DNA from: Nioella halotolerans | Lineage (GTDB): Bacteria; Pseudomonadota; Alphaproteobacteria; Rhodobacterales; Rhodobacteraceae | Assembly: GCA_003428585.1 (NCBI GenBank) | Contig: QVQC01000053.1 | Location: 120,741-184,740, forward strand | Reading direction: 5' to 3' | Length of the DNA: 64,000 nt | Shown: in pieces, positions 25,600 through 34,504 of the stretch | How the letters are laid out: each line of letters opens with the position of its first letter | Position numbering within the stretch: the first letter of the stretch is position 1 | Notes under the pieces: model-generated | Told to the model about the DNA's origin: nothing | Database searches by the model: none | The model's input: only the letters and a program-made list of their open reading frames with translations | Made by a program: the position numbers and the translations under genes

Positions 25600-27165
25600 A
25601 TGATGACAGAGACAGCTTCCGCGGACGTGCCCTATGCCATCGAACTCATGGGCATATCCAAGGCATTCGGCCCGGTTCAGGCCAACAAGGACATATCGCT
25701 TCAGGTAAGCAAGGGGACGATCCACGGCATCGTGGGCGAGAACGGCGCAGGAAAATCGACGCTGATGTCGATCCTCTACGGGTTCTACAAGGCCGATGCG
25801 GGCGACATCTACATCAATGGGCAACTGACGCACATCCCCGATAGCCAGGCCGCGATTCGCGCCGGCATCGGCATGGTGCATCAGCATTTCAAACTGGTGG
25901 AAAACTTCACCGTTGTCGAAAACGTGATCCTCGGGGCCGAGGACGGGGCGATGTTGAAACCGTCGGTCGCCAAGGCGCGCAAGCTGCTGAAACAACTGGC
26001 CGAGGAATATCAGCTGCATGTCGATCCGGATTCGGTGATCGAGGAGTTGAGCGTCGGCCACGCACAGCGCGTGGAGATCCTCAAACAACTTTACCGGGAA
26101 GCCGATATCCTGATCCTCGACGAGCCGACCGGCGTGCTGACCCCGTCGGAAGCCAACCATTTCTTTCGTATCCTCGATGGGCTGAAGGCCGAGGGCAAGA
26201 CGATCGTCCTGATCACCCACAAACTGCGCGAGATCATGCGGGTCACCGACACCGTCAGCGTGATGCGCAGGGGGGAGATGACCGACACGGTGCCGACCGC
26301 CTCGACCTCGCCCGAGGAACTGGCCGAGATGATGGTCGGCCGCAAGGTTCTGCTGCGGGTGGACAAACAGCCGGCGAAATCCGGCAAGGTCGTCGTCGAT
26401 GTGCGGAACCTGACGGTGAGGGACGACCAGAAGGTGGAGCGCCTGAAGGACGTTTCCCTGTCGGTCCGGGCGGGCGAAATCCTTGGCATCGCGGGCGTCG
26501 CCGGCAACGGACAATCGGAATTGCTGAAGGTGTTGGGCGGCATGATCCCGGCGACAAGCGGCACGATCGAGATGAACGGCGCCGCCATCGACCTGACCGG
26601 CAAGCGTTCAGACGGGCAAAGCCGCCGCGCGCGGGGCATTTCCCACGTCCCCGAGGACCGGCAGCGCGAGGGCCTGATCATGCCGTTCATGGCGTGGGAA
26701 AACATGGCCTTCGGCTATCACAACGACCCGGCCTACCAACTCAACCGCCTGCTTATGGACAACAATGCACTGAAACGGATCACGGCGGACAAGATGCAAA
26801 GCTACGACGTGCGCCCGCCCGACCCGATGCTCGCCGCGAAGAATTTCTCCGGCGGTAACCAGCAAAAGCTGGTCGTCGCCCGCGAAATCGAGCGCAACCC
26901 CGACCTTCTGCTGGTTGGCCAGCCGACACGGGGCGTCGATATCGGTGCCATCGAATTCATCCACAAGCAGATCATTGCGCTGCGCGATCAGGGAAAGGCG
27001 ATCCTTCTCGTCTCGGTCGAGCTGGACGAGATATTCGGGCTTTCCGACCGGATCGCGGTGATGTTCGACGGGCGGATCATGGGCGAGCGCCTGCCGGATG
27101 AGACCGATGAACGCGAACTGGGCCTGCTCATGGCGGGCGTCAGCGAAGAAAAGGGGGCGGCGTGA
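25600..27165 (+). CDS. Nucleoside ABC transporter ATP-binding protein (two ATPase domains)
   Basis: A 521-residue protein with two fused ABC domains, as in sugar and nucleoside importers. Domain 1 has Walker A GENGAGKST near residue 45, a Q-loop GMVHQHFKLV, the signature ELSVGHAQRVEIL and Walker B ILILDEPTGVLTP. Domain 2 (from about residue 265) has a degenerate Walker A GVAGNGQSELL, the signature FSGGNQQKLVVARE and GQPTRGVDIGA, typical of the second half in this family. The start is one of two consecutive ATGs after AGGGGG. The stop overlaps the next ATG by 1 nt. Confidence 0.95.
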   Translation: MMTETASADVPYAIELMGISKAFGPVQANKDISLQVSKGTIHGIVGENGAGKSTLMSILYGFYKADAGDIYINGQLTHIPDSQAAIRAGIGMVHQHFKLVENFTVVENVILGAEDGAMLKPSVAKARKLLKQLAEEYQLHVDPDSVIEELSVGHAQRVEILKQLYREADILILDEPTGVLTPSEANHFFRILDGLKAEGKTIVLITHKLREIMRVTDTVSVMRRGEMTDTVPTASTSPEELAEMMVGRKVLLRVDKQPAKSGKVVVDVRNLTVRDDQKVERLKDVSLSVRAGEILGIAGVAGNGQSELLKVLGGMIPATSGTIEMNGAAIDLTGKRSDGQSRRARGISHVPEDRQREGLIMPFMAWENMAFGYHNDPAYQLNRLLMDNNALKRITADKMQSYDVRPPDPMLAAKNFSGGNQQKLVVAREIERNPDLLLVGQPTRGVDIGAIEFIHKQIIALRDQGKAILLVSVELDEIFGLSDRIAVMFDGRIMGERLPDETDERELGLLMAGVSEEKGAA

Positions 27166-28490
27166 TGTCGGAGGCTGCGCGGAACCGCCTGACCAAGGGG
27201 TTGACCGATCTGGCATTTCTGATCCTTGCCGCGGCAATCGTTTATTTCGCGCTGCGCTGGATGACCGCCGGGGTCGAGGCGATGATCGACCCGGTGACAC
27301 CCGGGCGCGGTGAAAGCTGGCCGCTTTGGGCGCAGATCGCGCAGTTGGTCTACCTGGTGCTTGCCAGCGTGCTGACCATCGGGGTGCTGTCGGTGCTGGT
27401 CTTCTTCCGCGTCCCGAACATGCGTGATGCGATCCTCGTGCCGGCGACCTCCATCGCGCTTGCGATCATCGTGACCGCGCTTGTCATCATGGCGATCGGG
27501 GAAAGCCCGCTGCAGGCCACGCAAGTGATGGTGCGTGGCGCGGTCGGGTCGGGCTACGGCTGGGGCTACACGCTGTTTTATGCCACCAATTTCATCTTCA
27601 CCGGGCTGGCCGTGGCCGTGGCCTTCCACGCCAAGATGTTCAATATCGGAGGCGAGGGACAGGCCGCGATCGGCGGGCTGGGCGTCGCCATCGTCTGCCT
27701 CTCGGTGCCGTGGCCGCACTGGAGCCTCGCACTTCTGGCGGCCACACTGGGCGCGGCCGCCTTCGGCGCGGCATGGGCGGCGATCCCCGCCTACCTGCAG
27801 GCCAAGCGAGGCAGCCACATCGTGATCACCACGATCATGTTCAACTTCATCGCCTCGGCGCTGCTGGTCTACCTGTTGGTGAACGTGTTCCGGGTGCCGG
27901 GCTCGATGGCGCCGGAAACCGCCCGCTTTGCCGAACCAACGCATTTGCCATCGGCCTATGACATCGCGCCATGGCTGGGCTTTCGACGCTCAACACCGCT
28001 GAATGTGTCGTTCCTCGTCGCCATTGCCGCCTGTGTCGGTGTCTGGCTGCTGATCTGGAAAAGCCGGCTTGGCTACGAGATCCGGGCCTTCGGTCATTCG
28101 CAGACAGGCGCCGTCTATGCCGGCATCCATCCGGTCCGCATCATCATGCTGGCGATGCTGATTTCCGGCGGGCTGTCGGGGATGATGGCGCTGAACGCGG
28201 TGATGGGCGAGGCGGAACGGCTGGTGCTCGACCCCGTTCAGGGCGCGGGATTCGTGGGAATCGCGGTGGCACTGATGGGCCGGTCGCACCCGGTGGGGGT
28301 GTTCCTCGCCGCGCTGTTGTTCGGGATGCTCTACCAAGGCGGGGCGGAGCTTGAATTCGAGATGCCCGCGATAAGCCGCGAGATGCTGCTGGTCATCCAG
28401 GCGCTTGTCATCCTGTTCACCGGGGCGCTCGACAACATGGTGCGGGAACCGATCGAACGGCTTTTCCTGCGCCTGCGGAAAGGAGCCTGA
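27165..28490 (+). CDS. Nucleoside ABC transporter permease 1
   Basis: A 441-residue polytopic protein of the BPD_transp_2 (RbsC-like) permease family, with about 10 hydrophobic segments. Recognisable blocks are FTGLAVAVAFHAKMFNIGGEGQAAIGGLG and KSRLGYEIRAFGHSQTGAVYAGI. It forms half of the membrane channel of the BMP-type importer. The N-terminus is longer than that of its partner. TGATG coupling joins it to the ATPase gene, and the second permease follows after 3 nt. Confidence 0.94.
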   Translation: MSEAARNRLTKGLTDLAFLILAAAIVYFALRWMTAGVEAMIDPVTPGRGESWPLWAQIAQLVYLVLASVLTIGVLSVLVFFRVPNMRDAILVPATSIALAIIVTALVIMAIGESPLQATQVMVRGAVGSGYGWGYTLFYATNFIFTGLAVAVAFHAKMFNIGGEGQAAIGGLGVAIVCLSVPWPHWSLALLAATLGAAAFGAAWAAIPAYLQAKRGSHIVITTIMFNFIASALLVYLLVNVFRVPGSMAPETARFAEPTHLPSAYDIAPWLGFRRSTPLNVSFLVAIAACVGVWLLIWKSRLGYEIRAFGHSQTGAVYAGIHPVRIIMLAMLISGGLSGMMALNAVMGEAERLVLDPVQGAGFVGIAVALMGRSHPVGVFLAALLFGMLYQGGAELEFEMPAISREMLLVIQALVILFTGALDNMVREPIERLFLRLRKGA

Positions 28491-28493
28491 GCC

Positions 28494-29459
28494 ATGGACC
28501 TGTCCACCGTTATCCTGCTTCTCGATAGTTCCGTCCGGTTGGCGACACCGCTTTTGCTCGCCTGTCTCGCGGGGTTGTTTTCCGAAAGGGCGGGAATCAT
28601 CGACATCGGGCTGGAAGGCAAGCTGCTGATCGCGGCGTTCTTTTCCGCCTCTGCCGCCGCCTATACAGGCAATGTCTGGCTGGGCCTTCTGGCCGGGGTC
28701 GCGGCATCCATGGTCTTTGCCGGACTGCACGGGCTGGCGTCGATCACTTTCCGGGGCAACCAGTTGATTTCCGGGGTGGCGATCAACTTCCTTGCCGCCG
28801 GGATGACGGTGGTGATCGGCGAAAGCTGGTTCGCGCTTGGCGGGCGCACCCCGCAGCTTGAAGGCGCGGGACGGTTTCACAACATCACCCTGCCCTTTGC
28901 CGAGGCGGCGCAGGGTGTCCCGTTCATAGGGCCGATCTACCACGATCTGATCTCGGGCCATTCGATCCTTGTCTATGTCGGCTTTCTCATGGTGCCGCTG
29001 ACATGGTGGGTGCTGTTCCGCACCCGTTTTGGCCTGCGGTTGCGCGCTGTCGGGGAAAACCCCGCGGCGGTGGACACGGCCGGCGTCTCGGTCGTCGGCA
29101 TGCGGTTCACGGCGGTGCTGATCGCCGGTGTCCTGTGCGGCATCGCCGGCGCCTATCTTGCGACGGGCCTGTCAGCCGGCTTCGTGAAGGACATGAGCGC
29201 GGGGCGCGGCTTCATCGCGCTCGCCGCGCTGATCTTTTCCAAGTGGCGGCCATGGTATGCCCTGATGGCCTGCCTGCTCTTCGGCCTGCTCGACGCCACG
29301 GGTAGCCTGTTCCAGAACATACAGGTCGCGGGCATCAGCGTGCCGGTGCAATTCATGCAGGCGCTGCCCTATATCCTGACCGTGGTGATCCTTGCCGGTT
29401 TCGTCGGCAAGGCCATCCCGCCGAAAGCGGGGGGCACACCCTACGTGAAGGAGCAATGA
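28494..29459 (+). CDS. Nucleoside ABC transporter permease 2
   Basis: A 321-residue BPD_transp_2 family permease, the partner of the preceding one. It has the characteristic LFSERAGIIDIGLEGKLLIAAF block near the N-terminus, RTRFGLRLRAVGENPAAVDTAGVSV in the middle, and 8-9 hydrophobic helices. It is the last gene of the four-gene importer operon. A purine-nucleoside phosphorylase (deoD) encoded 11 kb away would fit the salvage of imported nucleosides, though linkage is loose. Confidence 0.94.
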   Translation: MDLSTVILLLDSSVRLATPLLLACLAGLFSERAGIIDIGLEGKLLIAAFFSASAAAYTGNVWLGLLAGVAASMVFAGLHGLASITFRGNQLISGVAINFLAAGMTVVIGESWFALGGRTPQLEGAGRFHNITLPFAEAAQGVPFIGPIYHDLISGHSILVYVGFLMVPLTWWVLFRTRFGLRLRAVGENPAAVDTAGVSVVGMRFTAVLIAGVLCGIAGAYLATGLSAGFVKDMSAGRGFIALAALIFSKWRPWYALMACLLFGLLDATGSLFQNIQVAGISVPVQFMQALPYILTVVILAGFVGKAIPPKAGGTPYVKEQ

Positions 29460-29638
29460 CCGAGGCGCCAAACTGCAGCCAAGGGCGCGCAGGCACTGGA
29501 CCTCGGGCGGGAAGTGATTCACACTTGGGGCAGTTGTGCGCTGTTCCGATCTGTCGCATCCGGCCGGTGCGGGGCCGGCTGGCCTTCGCCGCGCTGCGGC
29601 AGTAAGACAGGATCAGGCCCGGAGGCGGAAAGTCGATC

Positions 29639-30565
29639 ATGCAAATCTACCTGCCCATTGCGGAAGTCAGCGTGAACGCGTTCCTTCTGCTTGGGCTGGG
29701 CGGCATGGTCGGAATCCTGTCGGGAATGTTCGGGGTCGGCGGTGGCTTCCTTCTGACGCCGCTTCTGTTCTTCATCGGCATTCCCCCCGCCGTTGCCGTC
29801 GCGACCGAGGCCAACCAGATCGTCGCCTCCTCCTTTTCCGGGGTGCTGGCGCATCTCAAGCGCAAGACCGTGGACCTGAAAATGGGGGTAGTCCTGTTGA
29901 TCGGGGGCCTCGTCGGGGCCGCGCTTGGCGTGCAGGTGTTCAACATGCTGCGCGCGATGGGACAGGTCGATCTGCTGGTGCGGCTCTGTTACGTCGTCTT
30001 CCTCGGCATCATCGGCGCACTGATGTTTGTCGAAAGCCTGCGAACGATCCGCCGCAGCCGCCACCAATCCGAGGGGACGCCGCCGCCGCGCCGCCATCAC
30101 CGCGGCTGGATCCACGCGATGCCGTTCAAGACGCGGTTTCGCACCTCGGGGCTTTACCTGTCGGTGATCCCGCCGCTTCTGGTCGGGCTCTCGGTGGGCG
30201 TGCTGGCGGCGATCATGGGGGTGGGCGGCGGCTTCATCATGGTGCCGGCAATGATCTACCTGCTGGGCATGCCGACCAAGGTGGTGGTTGGCACTTCGCT
30301 GTTCCAGATCATTTTTGTGACCGCCTTCGCCACCCTGCTGCATGCGACAACGAATTTCACCGTCGACATGGTCCTCGCCGTCCTGCTGCTGATCGGCGGC
30401 GTGATCGGCGCGCAGGTCGGTGCCCGGCTTGGCGTCAAGCTGAAGGCGGAATACCTGCGCATCCTGCTGGCGACCATGGTGCTGGCTGTGTGCGGCAAGC
30501 TGGCGACGGAGTTGCTGTTCCAGCCTGTTGAACTGTTCACCCTCGGCGCGGCGGGCGGGCATTGA
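29639..30565 (+). CDS. TauE/SafE family membrane transporter
   Basis: A 308-residue polytopic membrane protein with two repeated halves. Each half holds the family glycine motif: MVGILSGMFGVGGGFLLTPLL (around residues 20-40) and GVLAAIMGVGGGFIMVPAM (around 190-210). TauE/SafE proteins are predicted exporters of sulfite or organosulfonates, and the substrate is not evident. The gene couples to a TIGR02186-type gene through a TTGA overlap. Confidence 0.92.
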   Translation: MQIYLPIAEVSVNAFLLLGLGGMVGILSGMFGVGGGFLLTPLLFFIGIPPAVAVATEANQIVASSFSGVLAHLKRKTVDLKMGVVLLIGGLVGAALGVQVFNMLRAMGQVDLLVRLCYVVFLGIIGALMFVESLRTIRRSRHQSEGTPPPRRHHRGWIHAMPFKTRFRTSGLYLSVIPPLLVGLSVGVLAAIMGVGGGFIMVPAMIYLLGMPTKVVVGTSLFQIIFVTAFATLLHATTNFTVDMVLAVLLLIGGVIGAQVGARLGVKLKAEYLRILLATMVLAVCGKLATELLFQPVELFTLGAAGGH

Positions 30566-31326
30566 GGCGGCTCCTGCTCATACTGGCCCTCGTGCTGATG
30601 CCCGTCACGGCAACCGGCGAGGAAGACGTCGTTGCCGGGCTGAGCCAGAACGAGGTATCGATCACCGCGAATTTCAACGGCTCCGAAATCCTGATCTTCG
30701 GCGCGGTGCAACGCTTCGCCCCGTTGCCGGCGACCGGTCCGATGCAAGTGATCGTGACCATCGAGGGGCCCGACCGACCACTGACCGTGCGTCGCAAGGA
30801 ACGGCGCTACGGCATCTGGATGAACACGGAATCGGTGGAGGTGGATGCCGCCCCGACCTTCTACGCCGTTGCCACCACGGCCCCCTTCGAAGACGTGATC
30901 ACCCATACCGAGGATCTGCGCCACCGGATATCCATCCCGCGCGCGATCCGCGCCGTGGACACGGGCATCGTCCGATCCGAGGAATTCACCGAGGCCGTCA
31001 TCCGGATCAGGACCGCGGCGGGGCTTTACCAGATGCTCGAAGGCGCGGTGACGCTGCGGGGCGAAACGCTTTTCAACACCTCCATCGGGTTGCCCGCCAA
31101 CCTGACCGAGGGCGACTATGTCGTACGCATCTTTCTGACCCGTGACCTGCAGGTCGTGGCCTCGTATCAAACCGACATATCGGTGCGCAAGGTGGGTCTG
31201 GAACGGCTGATCTACACGCTCGCCCACGAGCGCCCGCTGATCTACGGGCTCTTGTCGCTGGCCATCGCGATTGCGGCGGGCTGGGGGGCGTCGGCCGTGT
31301 TCCGCTACATCCGAACCGGGCGCTGA
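30562..31326 (+). CDS. TIGR02186-type conserved membrane-anchored protein
   Basis: A 254-residue protein with an N-terminal signal (LLLILALVLMPVTATGEE), a beta-rich periplasmic region (NEVSITANFNGSEILIFGAV, RRYGIWMNTESVEV) and one C-terminal membrane helix (LIYGLLSLAIAIAAGWGASAVF) with a short basic tail. I recognise it as the alphaproteobacterial family TIGR02186, commonly found next to TauE/SafE genes. It begins with TTG overlapping the upstream stop. It is probably an accessory subunit of the transporter, with no known biochemical role. Confidence 0.85.
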   Translation: MRRLLLILALVLMPVTATGEEDVVAGLSQNEVSITANFNGSEILIFGAVQRFAPLPATGPMQVIVTIEGPDRPLTVRRKERRYGIWMNTESVEVDAAPTFYAVATTAPFEDVITHTEDLRHRISIPRAIRAVDTGIVRSEEFTEAVIRIRTAAGLYQMLEGAVTLRGETLFNTSIGLPANLTEGDYVVRIFLTRDLQVVASYQTDISVRKVGLERLIYTLAHERPLIYGLLSLAIAIAAGWGASAVFRYIRTGR

Positions 31327-31329
31327 GCC

Positions 31330-31932
31330 ATGCAGATCATCGAATCGACAGAGGCGCTCGAGGCGCTTTACGATGCACCGGTTCCCGCCGCCCTGACCAA
31401 GGTCGTTCACCGGATGACGCCGCTCTACCGGCAATGGATCGCGGCGTCGCGTTTCGTGGTGCTGTCCACCGTCGGGCCGGACGGGACCGACGCCACCCCC
31501 CGCGGCGATGACGGGCCGGTGGTGCGCGTGGTGGACGCGCGCACCCTGTGGCTGCCCGACTGGCGTGGAAACAACCGGCTCGACTCCTTGCGCAACATCC
31601 TGCGCGATGGACGCGTGAGCCTGATGTTCATGGTGCCCGGATCGCAGAACGTGGTGCGGGTGAACGGGCGCGCGGTGGTGACCGCCGACCCGGACATCAC
31701 CGGCACGTTCGAGCAGCGCGGCAAGCATCCCCGCACGGTCATCGTCGTGACGCTGCAAGAGATGTATTTCCAATGCGCCAAGGCGATCATGCGCTCCGGC
31801 CTCTGGACCCGCGGCGACGACAGCGGCGACGTGCCCACGGCAGGCGAGTTCATCCGCGAACAAGACACAGAATTCGATGGCGCGGCCTACGACGCCACCT
31901 ATCCGGACCATGCCGAAAGCCGCATGTGGTAA
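31330..31932 (+). CDS. Pyridoxamine 5'-phosphate oxidase family FMN-binding protein
   Basis: A 200-residue split-barrel flavin-binding protein. It has FVVLSTVGPDGTDATPRGDDGPVVRVVD, WRGNNRLDSLRNILRDGRVSLMFMVPG and a VRVNGRAVVT strand, the pattern of the MSMEG_1061-type subgroup of pyridoxamine phosphate oxidase-like proteins. A general FMN- or F420-dependent redox function is likely, with unknown substrate. It follows the TIGR02186 gene by 3 nt and so belongs to the same transcript. Confidence 0.86.
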   Translation: MQIIESTEALEALYDAPVPAALTKVVHRMTPLYRQWIAASRFVVLSTVGPDGTDATPRGDDGPVVRVVDARTLWLPDWRGNNRLDSLRNILRDGRVSLMFMVPGSQNVVRVNGRAVVTADPDITGTFEQRGKHPRTVIVVTLQEMYFQCAKAIMRSGLWTRGDDSGDVPTAGEFIREQDTEFDGAAYDATYPDHAESRMW

Positions 31933-31949
31933 GCGGGGCCGGGCCGGCC

Positions 31950-32687
31950 CTAACCGCGCCCGATGAAGGGCATCCCCGTGGCCATCACCGTCAGGGTCGG
32001 CACGTTCGCCTCCAAGGGCAGGCCGGCCATGTACCAGACCGCCTCGGCCACGTTGTCCGCCGCCATCATCGCCTCCGGCTTGACGCTGCCATCGGCCTGT
32101 CGCGCGCCCTGCCCGATGCTTTTGGTCATGTCCGTCGCCGCGTTGCCGATGTCGATCTGCCCCGCACAGATGTCCAGATCGCGCCCGTCTAGGTTCAGCG
32201 CCTTGGTCAACCCGCTGACCCCGTGCTTGGTGGCGGTGTAGCAGACCGAACCGGGGCGCGGCGCATGGGCCGAGATGGAGCCGTTGTTGATGATCCGCCC
32301 ACCTGCCGGATCCTGCCGCCGCATCTGCGCAAAGGCGGCGCGCGCGCACAGGAACATCCCTGTCAGGTTCACGTCGAGCACGGCCTGCCAGTCGCGCAGC
32401 GCGATCTCGTCAATCGGACCCGATGGCCCGAAGGCACCCGCATTGTTGAACAGCACGTCGATGCGCCCGGAACGCTCGGCGATCTCTGCAAAGGCCCGGT
32501 CAACTGCGGCCTCCTGCGTCACGTCGCAGGGCAGCGCGATCGCCCCCTCGTGCGTGCGCGCAAGCGCCTCCAGCGGGTCCGCGCGCCGTGCCAGCATCGC
32601 CACCTGCCAGCCCCGCGCGAGGAACAACTCCGCCACTGCGCGCCCGATCCCGGCGCTTGCCCCGGTCACCGCGATAACCTTGCTCAT
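31950..32687 (-). CDS. Short-chain dehydrogenase/reductase
   Basis: A 245-residue classical SDR. The cofactor motif is TGASAGIGRAVAELF near the N-terminus, NNAG is in VLFNNAGAFG, the catalytic Ser is in INNGSISAH and the Tyr-Lys pair is YTATKHG. LARRADP after the second strand suggests NADP(H). The substrate is unknown. Its start overlaps the stop of the RecD-like helicase gene by 4 nt, so the two form a leftward operon. Confidence 0.9.
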   Translation of the reverse strand: MSKVIAVTGASAGIGRAVAELFLARGWQVAMLARRADPLEALARTHEGAIALPCDVTQEAAVDRAFAEIAERSGRIDVLFNNAGAFGPSGPIDEIALRDWQAVLDVNLTGMFLCARAAFAQMRRQDPAGGRIINNGSISAHAPRPGSVCYTATKHGVSGLTKALNLDGRDLDICAGQIDIGNAATDMTKSIGQGARQADGSVKPEAMMAADNVAEAVWYMAGLPLEANVPTLTVMATGMPFIGRG

Positions 32688-34213
32688 TGTGCGTCCTCCG
32701 TTTCCAGTGTCAGCGGCGCCACCGGCGCCACGAGGTCATCGGTGCCAAGCGCGGCCTGCGGTTTCGACAGCATGTAGCGCGTGATCCAGATCAGCCGCTC
32801 CTCGGCCCGGGTGATCGCCACGTAGGCCAGCCGTTTCCAAAGCGCCTGCCCCGCCTCCATCCGCCCGGTCCGGCTGGCAGCGTAGATATCGGGCGAGAAC
32901 ACCTGCACGTCGCGCCATTGCGACCCCTGCGCCTTGTGGATCGTTACCGCCGCCCCGTGCAGGAAGGTCGCCCCCATCCGCGCGGCATATGGGATGAAGG
33001 GCTCTTCCTCGCCCGGCTTCTCTATCTTGACGATGGAGGCTGCCGAGAGCTGCGGGCTTTCCGCCCCGACCACGTGCAGCCGCGAGAATCCCGGCTTGCG
33101 ACCCGGACCCATGTAAACCACCTGCGCCCCCTTGATCAGCCCCCGCGCCTCCAGGTCGATACGCTTCTTGCGGTGCTTGACCGGCAGTTCGATCCCGTCG
33201 CAGATCAGCGGCTCACCGGGCAGCAGCGCATCCTCCGGTGCCGCGTGGGCAAGGCGAAAGGCCCGGATCAGCCGGATCCGCGTCGCGTTGCGCCAGACCA
33301 GAACGGGGCTGCGCGCCATCAGGTCGCTGTCGGCCCGCGGGGCGACCACCACGCGCGGATCGCGCCGGGCCGCCGCCTCCACCATCCGTTCGAAATCGGC
33401 AAATCCGAGGTCCGGGTCGCCAAGCGCATGGGCGAGGTCGAGAATGGGGTTGTCCGCCTCTTGCCGGTGGATTCGGCCCAGGCGCAGTTGCGCCTGTGGG
33501 TCGAGCTTGTCGAAAACCATCTCGCCCGATTGCCCCACCGGGGCAAGCTGCGCCGGGTCGCCGAACAGGACCAGCATCGGGAAGATCTCGCGCAGGTCGT
33601 CAAGCTGCTTCTGGTCGAGCATCGAGCTTTCATCGACGAAGCCGATATCCAGCGGATCCTCGCGGCGCTTCCAGCCGGTGATGAAATCCGAGCCACGCAG
33701 CCCCGCCGAGGCAAGCGCCGCGGGCACCGACTTGTGCGCCTCGTAGACCACCTTCGCCCTGTCCAGCGCGGCATCGGTCAGCGCCGCGATAGCCGGCCGC
33801 TCCCCCTGCCCGGCCAGCCACTCGGCGACCTTCTCGTATTCCGGGTCATAGACGGGGGTATACAGGATCCGGTGAATGGTCGTCGCGGGCACGCCCCGGC
33901 GCCGCAACACGGAGGCTGCCTTGTTCGTCGGCGCCAGAACGGCCAACGTCCGCCGGTCCTTGCGCCGCCGCCCTTCCCAATCGCCAGAGACAAGCTCCAC
34001 CCCCGCCGCCTCCAGCGCTTTAACGAGCGCGGCCAGCAACATGGTCTTGCCGCTACCGGCCTTGCCGATCACGGCCATGACCTTGGCCTTGCCCTCTTCT
34101 GCCGGCAACAGCGTCTCGGCGTCCAGATCCACGCCCATTGCGCGCAGCGCCTCGGTCAGCCGGTCATGCGCCTCGGCCTGGTCTTCGGAATAGGTGATGC
34201 TCGGCCCGGACAT
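32684..34213 (-). CDS. RecD-like ATP-dependent DNA helicase / exonuclease
   Basis: A 509-residue superfamily 1B helicase. Walker A is GKAGSGKT (50-57), motif Ia is LAPTNKAASVLRRRG, motif II is GFVDESSMLD, motif III is LFGDPAQLAPVGQ, and the C-terminal UvrD/RecD-2 part has TIHKAQGSQW and YVAITRAEERL. It resembles the short RecD2/TraA-like helicases widespread in alphaproteobacteria and lacks RecB/RecC partners nearby. It probably acts in DNA repair or unwinding. The start ATG at 34213 gives the usual short leader. Confidence 0.88.
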   Translation of the reverse strand: MSGPSITYSEDQAEAHDRLTEALRAMGVDLDAETLLPAEEGKAKVMAVIGKAGSGKTMLLAALVKALEAAGVELVSGDWEGRRRKDRRTLAVLAPTNKAASVLRRRGVPATTIHRILYTPVYDPEYEKVAEWLAGQGERPAIAALTDAALDRAKVVYEAHKSVPAALASAGLRGSDFITGWKRREDPLDIGFVDESSMLDQKQLDDLREIFPMLVLFGDPAQLAPVGQSGEMVFDKLDPQAQLRLGRIHRQEADNPILDLAHALGDPDLGFADFERMVEAAARRDPRVVVAPRADSDLMARSPVLVWRNATRIRLIRAFRLAHAAPEDALLPGEPLICDGIELPVKHRKKRIDLEARGLIKGAQVVYMGPGRKPGFSRLHVVGAESPQLSAASIVKIEKPGEEEPFIPYAARMGATFLHGAAVTIHKAQGSQWRDVQVFSPDIYAASRTGRMEAGQALWKRLAYVAITRAEERLIWITRYMLSKPQAALGTDDLVAPVAPLTLETEDAQ

Positions 34214-34266
34214 GTCCGCAATCTAGGCAAGCGGGCCGCCGGGCACCACGCGAAAAACGCCCCGCC

Positions 34267-34298
34267 TTTCTTCTTGGCAGAAATACTCCCGCCGGAGG
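34267..34298. repeat. Dispersed intergenic element, copy B
   Basis: TTTCTTCTTGGCAGAAATAC followed by TCCCGCCGGAGG, in the gap between the helicase start and ccrA. It matches copies at 42404-42435 and 63921-63950 in the same orientation, and the reversed copy at 7146-7217. Confidence 0.6.
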
Positions 34299-34456
34299 CG
34301 TCCCGACATGCCTACCGGCACAATGCGACGGCAGGGGCGGCACCATTCCCGATGGTCCATGGCAATGCGGGCCGAGGAGGGCCCCAACGGGGCCTGACGA
34401 GGCGCGCCCCACGGGCGGCCGCGCAAGCGGGCGCAATCCCCACCGCAATACCAAGA

Positions 34457-34485
34457 CGCCCCGGGGCTCCTCCTTCCCCGGGGCG
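34457..34485 (-). terminator. Perfect 10-bp hairpin downstream of ccrA
   Basis: CGCCCCGGGG (34457-34466) and CCCCGGGGCG (34476-34485) form a perfect stem with a 9-nt loop, 19 nt beyond the ccrA stop on the minus strand. No true T tract follows (TCTTGG), so it is a probable weak terminator or 3'-end stabiliser. Confidence 0.6.
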
Positions 34486-34504
34486 CTCTCGCCGACGGCG
34501 GGCC

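Noticed and set aside
27820-27835. Additional GTGATCAC occurrence
   Set aside because: It lies in the coding sequence of the permease, in frame as Val-Ile-Thr codons, is single, and has no TTGTGATCACAA extension, so it was not counted as an operator.
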